A DNA stretch of 64,000 nt from the NCBI GenBank assembly GCA_017541465.1, contig JAFXYZ010000013.1:1-64000 (forward strand), read 5' to 3'. Made by a program: the position numbers and the translations under genes. The stretch is from a bacterium (GTDB lineage: Bacteria > Cyanobacteriota > Vampirovibrionia > Gastranaerophilales > Gastranaerophilaceae). How positions within the stretch are numbered: the stretch's first letter is position 1; each line of letters begins with the position of its first letter. The notes under the pieces are model-generated. The model did not search any database, had not been told where the DNA came from, and saw only the letters and a list, made by a program, of their open reading frames with translations. Positions 26,080-33,062 of this stretch are shown here, piece after piece.

Positions 26080-27336
26080 ATGACACAACATAAATTAATA
26101 ATGCCTAAACAAACAGGAAAATTAGATGCATTTATTACATCTTTAAAACTATACTATGAATCATACAATAGAGGAGAAGAATGGTATAGTAATGAAAATT
26201 TTAAGATAAGAATACAAGAAGAATTACCTTATCTTTCAGAAGGGGCACAAGACGGCCCATATTTGGTAAAACAATCCGAATTAACAAGATATTTCGGATT
26301 GGCTTATTATGATTATTCGAGTAATATAGGTCGTGCACATATTACGCAGGAAGGTATTAATTTTTATAATGCATATCTCTCTAATGATATTAAGAAACAA
26401 ATTGATATAATAATGAATTCCATATTTAAAAACACATTTGGAAGAAATAATACCGCAATTAAATCTAGTGATTCAGATGTAGATCCCCCAAAACTATTTA
26501 TGCGTGCAATAGTAGATTTACAAGGTATATCCAGAAAAGGATTAGCATATTTATTATATGTCACACATGATTTAAAAATAAATTATCAAGATGCAATCGC
26601 AGAATTATCGAAAACAGATGACAGAGAAAGAGAAATACCAATAGAAGTAGCAAATAAATATAGTGATGTAAAATTCACAGTATTATTAACATCTCTTGGA
26701 ATAACAACTCTAAATGACAACAAATATTTCCTTTCTAACTACGTAAAAAATAGATATTATGAAAATATAAAAGAACTTTCGATATATAATACAGAGCCTG
26801 ATATAACACTTTCCTTAAACGATGAGCTAACAGAAGACGATTCGGAACGGGATGACTCTATTGGTTTTAAATACGAAGATAATGATAATCAAACGAAAAT
26901 CTTATCAGCATATGTTTATGATGTAAATAGTGAAAAGTTTAGAATCCAGAATAATAGAGAACCGATACCTTATCAAAGAGGAAATACTACTCGATATAAA
27001 ACAAATTCAAGAATAGCAAAAACCGCTATTGATATTTCTAATTATGAATGTTTGTGCGATGAACAACATCATACCTTTAAATCAAAACTGGGAACTGAAT
27101 ATATGGAAGCTCACCATTTAATACCTATGGCAGCTCAAGGTGATTTTGAAATTAATATTGACCGAGTAGAAAATATTGTTTCGCTTTGTCCATTATGTCA
27201 TTCAGCAATTCATTTGGGAGAAGATTCCATTAGACTTGATTTGTTAAAGAAAATATATGATATTAAAAAACAAGAACTTGAAGGTGTAGGATTAAATATA
27301 TCTTTTGGTGATTTATTTTCAAAATATTATAAATAA
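26080..27336 (+). CDS. HNH restriction endonuclease (AlwI-like N-terminus?)
   Basis: 418 residues. The C-terminal HNH domain (about 340-390) shows MEAHHLIPMAAQGDFE (HH), then IDRVENIVSLCPLCHSAIH, with the CxxC of a zinc-stabilised HNH fold. The N-terminal 200 residues, with ELTRYFGLAYYD and FMRAIVDLQGISRKGLAYL, remind me of AlwI-type type IIS endonucleases; that is inference. It probably cuts DNA at the site protected by the two convergent methyltransferases. It starts at ATG 26080 behind AAGAGGGG. The coding sequence is much more AT-rich than the core genes, a sign of transfer. Its stop is only 3 bases from the stop of the convergent methyltransferase gene. Confidence 0.82.
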   Translation: MTQHKLIMPKQTGKLDAFITSLKLYYESYNRGEEWYSNENFKIRIQEELPYLSEGAQDGPYLVKQSELTRYFGLAYYDYSSNIGRAHITQEGINFYNAYLSNDIKKQIDIIMNSIFKNTFGRNNTAIKSSDSDVDPPKLFMRAIVDLQGISRKGLAYLLYVTHDLKINYQDAIAELSKTDDREREIPIEVANKYSDVKFTVLLTSLGITTLNDNKYFLSNYVKNRYYENIKELSIYNTEPDITLSLNDELTEDDSERDDSIGFKYEDNDNQTKILSAYVYDVNSEKFRIQNNREPIPYQRGNTTRYKTNSRIAKTAIDISNYECLCDEQHHTFKSKLGTEYMEAHHLIPMAAQGDFEINIDRVENIVSLCPLCHSAIHLGEDSIRLDLLKKIYDIKKQELEGVGLNISFGDLFSKYYK

Positions 27337-27339
27337 TTT

Positions 27340-28479
27340 TTATAAATTATTTGTAAGTTCATAAACAAGATTTTTTACAAGCATCGGAGGAATACCTTCT
27401 CCAATAACATGTCTTATAAATAAATCATCAGCCCATTCGGGAATATTCCAGTTCTTAGGGAGTGAAAAAACTATTAATAATTCATATATTGTTAGACATC
27501 TTGGATCTGAATAGAGAACATTACCATTTTTATCTGTATATTTACGGCCGGGATGAACACAACATAATGAAGATATAACCCCATTGTTTTGTGTTATAGT
27601 ACGAGCAGGTTTATTCCAATCATATCTTCTATAAGTATTGTAGTGACCATTAACTCGTTCACCATTATCTTTTTTAGGATAATAAAATTTATTATCAAAA
27701 GCAGTATGACCTGATGGTGTATGCATCATTGCAATTGCATGTTTTTTTGCGTGAATAGGGGGATGATGAAATTTTGATATTTTTTGAGCAACTTCTTTTT
27801 TCTTCAAGTAATCAGGAAATACTTCTAAAGTATCCTCCAAGCCTTCTTTTAACAATGGATCAACGGATGGTAAATTACCAATAGCCTCTTTCAATGTTAT
27901 TTTTTTCTTTTTAGGTGGAACTTGCCAAGTATATTTCATATCTTTACGGGATAATAGAAAAATATTCCGTTTTCTCATTTGAGGAACTTCATAATCCATT
28001 GCAGATATAAGGTTTTCTTTAGCAAAATTATATTCTGAATCCAATTCTAAGTGTATATATTCCGGAATTGTTATTAACTTATTCTTTATTTTAATTTTTG
28101 TTTTTAATAATTGAGGAACATTTTCTAAAAGAATGTATTTAGGTTTTATTATTTTTATTATTTCAATCGCATATGAAATTAATTGATTTCTTTCATCAAA
28201 AGGATCCATTTTGCCAGCTAAACTCATACCCTGACAAGGCGGTGTTGCAATAATAAAATCAATTTTGTATTTTTTTGATAATGTCACAATTTTTTCTTTA
28301 ATTTCAGGCATTGTAATATCACCAACTATCATATTTGCATTCTTGTATAAATGTGTATAAAATTCTGCACGCTTACTATCAATTTCGTTTGCTAGTAAAA
28401 TATCAACACCACACTCATGCAAATATGTTTCAGCAATCCCAACATTTGCAAATAGAGATAAACCTTTTAATTTGCACAT
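27340..28479 (-). CDS. DNA (cytosine-5) methyltransferase 1 of the island
   Basis: 379 residues. Motif I reads LFANVGIAETYL, motif IV ATPPCQGMSLAGK with the catalytic Cys in PPCQ, motif VI ENVPQ, motif VIII QMRKRNIF and motif X GEGIPPMLV, in the canonical m5C order. It is clearly paralogous to the gene immediately upstream (28467-29621) and overlaps it by 13 bases. Two m5C enzymes with one nuclease suggest an asymmetric recognition site, each enzyme protecting one strand. Very AT-rich codon use. Confidence 0.93.
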   Translation of the reverse strand: MCKLKGLSLFANVGIAETYLHECGVDILLANEIDSKRAEFYTHLYKNANMIVGDITMPEIKEKIVTLSKKYKIDFIIATPPCQGMSLAGKMDPFDERNQLISYAIEIIKIIKPKYILLENVPQLLKTKIKIKNKLITIPEYIHLELDSEYNFAKENLISAMDYEVPQMRKRNIFLLSRKDMKYTWQVPPKKKKITLKEAIGNLPSVDPLLKEGLEDTLEVFPDYLKKKEVAQKISKFHHPPIHAKKHAIAMMHTPSGHTAFDNKFYYPKKDNGERVNGHYNTYRRYDWNKPARTITQNNGVISSLCCVHPGRKYTDKNGNVLYSDPRCLTIYELLIVFSLPKNWNIPEWADDLFIRHVIGEGIPPMLVKNLVYELTNNL

Positions 28480-29621
28480 GTTATCTCCTGCATGATTTTC
28501 TTTACTAATAATGGAGGGATTCCTTCTCCGATAACTTGTCTTACAAAATGTTCAGATGCCCATTTGGGAATATTCCAATTCTTTGGAAGAGATGATACAA
28601 GCATTAATTCATATATAGAAAGAACTCTTGCGTCAGAATAAATCTCATTTTTCTTATTATCTGTTCCAATAAATCTACCGGGGTGGACATTATTCTGAGA
28701 TCCAATTGTTCTGTTGTACATAGTAATTGTATATGCCGGCTTATCCCAGTCCTGTCGTTTATATGTATTTTTAAACCCTTTCACAAATGAACCGTCTTGC
28801 TTTTTAGGTTTAAATTCATCTATATTGTCAAATGCTGTTTTGCCACTTGGTGTATGCATTAAACTATACACTTGCCTATAAACATGTTTAGGGGGATAAT
28901 GCCATTTTGATACTTTTAATCCTTCTTCCTTTTTTCTTTCAAAATCAGGGAATATTTGTAATTGCTGTTCTTTTGTCAGATCATATAATTCAGGATCTAA
29001 TGAAGGTAAGTTTCCAATAGCATCTTTTAGTGTTTTGACATGTTTATCTTTTTTGGGGAATTGCCATATATAATTTAAATCTTTTCTCGTAAGTAAAATT
29101 ATTGCCCTTTCTCTTACTTGCGGAACCCCATAATCGGCTGCATTAACTATATGTTCGTTATTAATATTATATAAATCACCCAATTCTTTTTCAATATAAT
29201 TAGGAATCAAAATAGAAGAACCCTCACAGTTAATATATGTTTTTAACTGTTCAGGTACATTTTCAAAAAAAACAAACTTAGGTTTTATTGCTTTTATAAT
29301 ATCAACAGCATGTGTAATAAGTGAGTTTCTAATGTCATTTTTCTGCATTTTCCCAGCTGTACTCATACCTTGACAAGGGGGTGTAGCCATTATTAAATCT
29401 ATTTTTTCTTTTTTACCCTTACGAATTAGCTCTTCTTTTATTTTTGAAGTAGTAATATCCCCCTCAACCATTACTGTATGAGGATATAAATGCTTATAAA
29501 ATTTTACTCTTTGCTTATCTATTTCATTTGCCAATACAACATCAATACCTATTTTATTTAAGTATGTTTCAGCGATGCCAACATTTGCAAATAAAGACAT
29601 TGCTTTTATTTTTCTATTCAT
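28467..29621 (-). CDS. DNA (cytosine-5) methyltransferase 2 of the island
   Basis: 384 residues. Motif I is LFANVGIAETYLNKIG, motif IV ATPPCQGMSTAGK, motif VI ENVPEQL, motif VIII QVRERAIIL and motif X GEGIPPLLV. It resembles the downstream methyltransferase along its whole length, so the pair arose by duplication; the region between motifs VIII and X, where m5C enzymes recognise their target, differs more. The start overlaps the end of the ribbon-helix-helix gene by 8 bases, so regulator and both methyltransferases form one transcript. Confidence 0.93.
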   Translation of the reverse strand: MNRKIKAMSLFANVGIAETYLNKIGIDVVLANEIDKQRVKFYKHLYPHTVMVEGDITTSKIKEELIRKGKKEKIDLIMATPPCQGMSTAGKMQKNDIRNSLITHAVDIIKAIKPKFVFFENVPEQLKTYINCEGSSILIPNYIEKELGDLYNINNEHIVNAADYGVPQVRERAIILLTRKDLNYIWQFPKKDKHVKTLKDAIGNLPSLDPELYDLTKEQQLQIFPDFERKKEEGLKVSKWHYPPKHVYRQVYSLMHTPSGKTAFDNIDEFKPKKQDGSFVKGFKNTYKRQDWDKPAYTITMYNRTIGSQNNVHPGRFIGTDNKKNEIYSDARVLSIYELMLVSSLPKNWNIPKWASEHFVRQVIGEGIPPLLVKKIMQEITCAN

Positions 29622-29757
29622 TTTTATACTTCTCTATAATTTGTTTTATATAGCGACTTAAAATATCTTGCATTTTTTTATTTTGTTTTAATGCAAACAT
29701 TTTAAATTTCCTATGTTCTTCTTCTGTCAATCGAATACTAATTCGTACATCTTTCAT
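29614..29757 (-). CDS. Ribbon-helix-helix regulator of the R-M island
   Basis: 47 residues from ATG 29757 (MKDVRISIRLTEEEHRKF). An AGAGAGG ribosome site 6-12 bases upstream supports this start over a longer frame from 29823. The sequence has one basic beta strand followed by two helices, the MetJ/Arc/CopG fold, which binds DNA as a dimer. It is first in the methyltransferase transcript and has a perfect palindrome and tandem repeats over its promoter. I infer it autoregulates the unit, as controller proteins do in other R-M systems. Confidence 0.78.
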   Translation of the reverse strand: MKDVRISIRLTEEEHRKFKMFALKQNKKMQDILSRYIKQIIEKYKNE

Positions 29758-29774
29758 ACTAACCTCTCTTTTAT

Positions 29775-29803
29775 AAAATACTACAAAAACGCCAAAACGC
29801 CAA
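29775..29803 (-). promoter_or_regulatory. Promoter of the RHH-methyltransferase operon
   Basis: On the minus strand there is a -35 TTGGCG (29803-29798), a 17-base spacer and a -10 TATTTT (29780-29775), then the GAGAGG ribosome site and ATG 29757. A tandem AAAACGCC AAAACGCC (29786-29801, plus strand) covers the -35 and most of the spacer and is a likely repressor site. Confidence 0.55.
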
Positions 29804-29838
29804 TTATTAACAAAAAATAACATTTTTTGTTAATAATT
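29802..29838. promoter_or_regulatory. 17-bp perfect palindrome upstream of the RHH promoter
   Basis: AATTATTAACAAAAAAT, a 3-base spacer and its exact reverse complement. It touches the -35 box of the RHH-methyltransferase promoter. It could be an operator or a bidirectional terminator-like hairpin that insulates the island end. Confidence 0.6.
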
Positions 29839-30020
29839 TTGCAAATTGTGAGCTAAAAATCAATCCTTTCCGGCTCTCAATTTATTACAAAAGTTACTTC
29901 TATTTTTACCTTTTTCGATGGAGTTTTCGCAGAATAATTTACTTTTTTCGAGGGACTTTTAGGTTTAAAATGAAATTTTTTCGAGAGACATACATTCTAT
30001 ACAAACAATAATCTTAGCAG
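29839..30020. other. AT-rich non-coding island end
   Basis: No gene is visible between the palindrome and the right-hand repeat. The motif TTTTTCGANGGA(G/C)TTTT occurs in loosely repeated form (TTTTTCGATGGAGTTTT, TTTTTCGAGGGACTTTT, TTTTTCGAGAGACA) between about 29915 and 29992. I cannot assign a function; the repeats could be protein-binding sites. Confidence 0.4.
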
Positions 30021-30197
30021 AGGGATGAGAACCCTCACCAAACGGAGTTTGGTCTAAGGGTTCGAGCGAAAAACCGTACGGAATAAGTGAAACGAATTCC
30101 GGTTAGCGAGGTTGAAGTTGCGACTGTGCAAAGCACAAAAGCAACGGCAAAACCGAGCGAAAAGGTTTTTCAAGACAATCCCTCTCTCTCCGTTTTT
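30021..30197 (+). repeat. 177-bp structured direct repeat, right copy
   Basis: Second copy of 25715-25891 (offset exactly 4306, four substitutions, no gaps). The four hairpins are preserved, and the first becomes one pair longer (CCAAAC/GTTTGG). It ends with ATCCCTCTCTCTCCG and a T-run, followed by the sequence resembling the downstream flank of tRNA-Ser. Confidence 0.85.
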
Positions 30198-30227
30198 TCT
30201 GCATTACGCAATAAACAAGAAAAGGAA

Positions 30228-30252
30228 TAAAAACCCTATGAAAAGGGTGTTT
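30228..30252 (+). terminator. Hairpin with T-rich tail after the island
   Basis: AAAACCCT / AGGGT-GTTTT with a short loop, followed by TTTTGTC. It could stop transcription leaving the island or tRNA before the glycosyltransferase operon. Confidence 0.45.
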
Positions 30253-30261
30253 TGTCATTAG

Positions 30262-30290
30262 TTTATAATAAATCATGTTTATCCTATAAT
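30262..30290 (+). promoter_or_regulatory. Possible promoter of the nucleotidyltransferase-PqqD-glycosyltransferase operon
   Basis: A TTTATA -35 (30262-30267), a 17-base spacer and a perfect TATAAT (30285-30290). It lies about 30 bases before the first gene of the operon. The -35 is weak. Confidence 0.45.
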
Positions 30291-30321
30291 AATTTTATTC
30301 ACAAGATGGCAGTGATGAATT

Positions 30322-31500
30322 TTGGAAGATTACAGGCAGACAATAACCGAAATATTCGATAAAAGCAAAGGTTTAACCGATTTAAACCGATTATCCGATA
30401 TTGTTTTGGATAATTTAAAATATAACATCTTAACCAAATCAGCTGAGCTTTTGCTTAATCTTATATTTTCCCCTCTAACCACCCAGTCGGATTTAGATGA
30501 ATTTTTGAAGGAATGGGACATAGAGGTGCAGGGCGGACACAAGTCTTTAATGCTTTCATACTTTATGAAAATGCACCCTGAACTCGATTTCCCTGCCTAT
30601 GTCAAGCCAAGGCTTGACGGACTGTTACAGTTTTACAGGTTTCAAAACCTAAAACTCGTTCCCCACTACCTTAAAATCTGCAATATATTAAAAAAAGAGG
30701 GGATAAAATTTTTGATTTTTAAAGGCGGTTGTATGAAACATCTTCGCCCCGAACTGCCGAGGGTTATGGGCGACATCGATATTCTTGTTCCCGAAAGTGA
30801 CTATGACAGAGCCGTTAAAATATTAGAGCAAACGGACTACGACATTTCAAAAGACATTCACAGTATTGATATTCACCCAAAAGGAAGCGAAGAAGGGATA
30901 ATGGATATTCATCAGTTTATTATTCTGAACTCTGAAAGCGAAAAAGTTTTTCTTCCCGATTTATTCCGCAGGGCAACGGTTCAGAAGGTTTTCGGGATTG
31001 ATACTCTCGTTCCTTCAAACGAGGATATGGTTTTTATTGCGCTTATAAATATGATGCGAAACCTCACAAACCAGACAAGCCTTCAGGGTGTTCCCTATAC
31101 CCTTTTTGACTGCAGATATTTAATAGAGACAAAACCCGATTTTGACTGGAATATTGTTATTCAGAATGCAAACAAAACAAAAACCCAAATTCATCTTTAT
31201 TTTGCAATAAAATATATAAATAAAATAGTTCCGGAGCTATTGAGCGAAAAAATCTGTTTTGACAAAGACTTTGAAGTTTCCTGCAAAGAATATATTACTC
31301 TGCTTATCTACCAAAGATTTTACCTGTCCGAACTGAGGGAAATATGCAGAGAAATGAAAATTAAAGACCTTTTTTCAAACAAAGAATTTTTTATCAAATA
31401 TTTAAAATTAAAGCCAAAATATTTTGTTTCAAAGATGAAAATTGTCAAAAACAATCCTTTTTTGGCAAAACTCATATTAAAATCAGAGAGGACTAAATAA
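30322..31500 (+). CDS. Nucleotidyltransferase family protein (NTP_transf_5-like)
   Basis: 392 residues. The core reads FLIFKGGCMKHL, then MGDIDILVPESDYD, the Lys/Gly stretch and acidic DxD of the minimal nucleotidyltransferase fold, as in the 'uncharacterised nucleotidyltransferase' family (PF14907). The start is a TTG at 30322 because no in-frame ATG precedes LTDLN; it is uncertain. It overlaps the next gene by one base. Proteins of this family accompany HPr-kinase-like and PqqD-like genes in lasso-peptide clusters (paeninodin type) and in some polysaccharide loci. Here it heads an operon with both, followed by glycosyltransferases. Substrate unknown. Confidence 0.75.
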   Translation: MEDYRQTITEIFDKSKGLTDLNRLSDIVLDNLKYNILTKSAELLLNLIFSPLTTQSDLDEFLKEWDIEVQGGHKSLMLSYFMKMHPELDFPAYVKPRLDGLLQFYRFQNLKLVPHYLKICNILKKEGIKFLIFKGGCMKHLRPELPRVMGDIDILVPESDYDRAVKILEQTDYDISKDIHSIDIHPKGSEEGIMDIHQFIILNSESEKVFLPDLFRRATVQKVFGIDTLVPSNEDMVFIALINMMRNLTNQTSLQGVPYTLFDCRYLIETKPDFDWNIVIQNANKTKTQIHLYFAIKYINKIVPELLSEKICFDKDFEVSCKEYITLLIYQRFYLSELREICREMKIKDLFSNKEFFIKYLKLKPKYFVSKMKIVKNNPFLAKLILKSERTK

Positions 31501-32603
31501 TGGCTCTGACAAAAGAAAAATTAAGTGAATACAACAAAAATCTGTTTAATTATATTAAAGAGAATAACCCTCTGTATGAAACTCTCTATCTTGACCTCGG
31601 AACAAAAGTCATCAGATTGCTTTGCTATTCTGACTTGTTTATCCCTCACATTAAAAAGCAGATGACTTATACACTAAAAAGAAATTCTGGCAGGTTTGAT
31701 GCAACCATTGTTTTATGGCAGGAAAACAATATTAAATCGGTTTTCGGAAAAATTGCACCAGAATTTGATTTAAGAAATAATTTAAGATTCAGAATTGAAT
31801 TTCTTGCAACAAGATGTTTAGTACTGTTTTATAACGATTTTTCACACTTTAAACCAATTATATCCGTAAACACGGACACAAATATAATCAATTCTTACGA
31901 TATTGAGAGCGAAACATATTTTTATGGTGTTAAAAACCTGGAGCCTGAAGAATTTATCAAAGAAGGACATATTCTTGTTCAGATTTTAAACAACATTTTA
32001 AAAACAGAAAACACAAACCTTGTCCATGGTGCCTGCATAGGACTGAACAACAAAGGAGTTCTTCTGTGCGCAAGAGGACAGAGGGGAAAATCAACTCTTG
32101 CAGTGTTATCGATGATGGAGGGGTTTGAATACGTCTCAGATGACTACTTAACACTTGAAAAAGAGGGGAATAACCTCTTTGCTCACCCGATTTATTCTAT
32201 TATAACCCTGTCCCCGCGAATGTATAATGAGCTCTATGACAGGCTTGAAGGGGCAAGATTTGTCTCAAACAACGCAAGAAAAGACAAATATGTAATTAAT
32301 ATTTCAAATTTTCACAATCAATTCAAAAAGCGATACCCGATAAAGATGTGTATGTTCCCGGAAATCGTTTCCGATGAAAAACCGTCAATTCAAGAATGCA
32401 ACGAAGAAGAAAAGGGGAGAGCAATCACCCATCTTATACACTCTACTATCTTTCAGATGAACGACAGACATGACACAAAAACCATCAAAAAATTAATTAA
32501 TATGGTAAAAGGGTTCAGATTTTACAAAATATATTTATGTAATAATATATATAGTAATACAGAATGTTTAAAACAATTTTTGAGAGAGAAGGAAAATGGC
32601 TAA
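31500..32603 (+). CDS. HPr kinase-like protein (HprK-related)
   Basis: 367 residues. The C-terminal half has CARGQRGKSTLAVL, a Walker A P-loop, with SDDYLTLEKEG downstream where HPr kinase has its acidic catalytic residues. The N-terminal 170 residues differ from true HprK. No HPr or PTS gene is nearby. Relatives act on peptides in lasso-peptide clusters (C-terminal Ser phosphorylation in the paeninodin type) or are found as HprK-related kinases with PqqD partners. I infer phosphorylation of a non-HPr substrate encoded in or near the operon. Overlaps both neighbours (1 and 8 bases). Confidence 0.75.
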   Translation: MALTKEKLSEYNKNLFNYIKENNPLYETLYLDLGTKVIRLLCYSDLFIPHIKKQMTYTLKRNSGRFDATIVLWQENNIKSVFGKIAPEFDLRNNLRFRIEFLATRCLVLFYNDFSHFKPIISVNTDTNIINSYDIESETYFYGVKNLEPEEFIKEGHILVQILNNILKTENTNLVHGACIGLNNKGVLLCARGQRGKSTLAVLSMMEGFEYVSDDYLTLEKEGNNLFAHPIYSIITLSPRMYNELYDRLEGARFVSNNARKDKYVINISNFHNQFKKRYPIKMCMFPEIVSDEKPSIQECNEEEKGRAITHLIHSTIFQMNDRHDTKTIKKLINMVKGFRFYKIYLCNNIYSNTECLKQFLREKENG

Positions 32604-33057
32604 TTACAGACTTAATTCAGGCAAGATGTTTGCTGATATAACAGACGGAATTGCAATCATTATCAATTCCGAAACCGGAATTTATTACGGAATGAACTCT
32701 TTTGGAACGCAGGTTTATCAAAACCTCGCGAACGGTGTTTCAGAGGAAAAGGTTTTAAATAAGGTTAAACTTTTAGGAGGAGATGAAGCGAATTTTAAAA
32801 TGTTTCTCTCTTCTTTAAGAGAAAAAGAAATTCTGGTCCAAGGAAGTGATACGGGAGCAGATGTTCAGATAGATGAAAATTCGGCAAAAGAAGATAATTA
32901 TATCTTAGAATTAAAGGAATACAACGACGCACAGGAGCTTTTACTCGCTGATCCCATTCACGAAGTCAAAGAGGAAGAGGGCTGGACTCCCGAAAAATCT
33001 TCAATAAACGAAAACAAGGAAGATGTCCAAAGACGTGAAGCCAAAATGGAGTTCTAG
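32596..33057 (+). CDS. PqqD-like protein with C-terminal extension
   Basis: 153 residues. Residues 1-80 (ADITDGIAIIINSETGIYYG, FGTQVYQNLANG, EEKVLNKV) match the PqqD/RRE winged-helix fold that binds leader peptides of ribosomal natural products. A charged extension (about 85-153) contains LLLADPIHEVKEEEGW, which looks more like a motif-bearing tail than a linker and could itself be a modification target. It starts inside the HPr-kinase-like gene (8-base overlap), so the two are made together. No radical SAM, cyclase or peptidase gene is in the operon. Confidence 0.78.
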   Translation: MANYRLNSGKMFADITDGIAIIINSETGIYYGMNSFGTQVYQNLANGVSEEKVLNKVKLLGGDEANFKMFLSSLREKEILVQGSDTGADVQIDENSAKEDNYILELKEYNDAQELLLADPIHEVKEEEGWTPEKSSINENKEDVQRREAKMEF

Positions 33058-33062
33058 TCAAA

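Larger units (their letters stand above)
25715..30197. mobile_element. Restriction-modification island next to tRNA-Ser, bounded by 177-bp direct repeats
   Basis: The interior (25892-30020) carries an HNH endonuclease gene, two m5C methyltransferase genes and a ribbon-helix-helix regulator. It is visibly more AT-rich than the flanks. The left end abuts tRNA-Ser, and both ends carry the same 177-bp repeat ending in a copy of the tRNA 3' sequence. No integrase, transposase or plasmid gene is present, so mobilisation would need a recombinase from elsewhere or recombination between the repeats. Confidence 0.7.

Noticed and set aside
31500-32603. True HPr kinase of carbon catabolite control
   Set aside because: Only the P-loop half matches; no HPr or PTS gene is near, and the neighbours are PqqD-like and nucleotidyltransferase genes, so the HprK-related class fits better.
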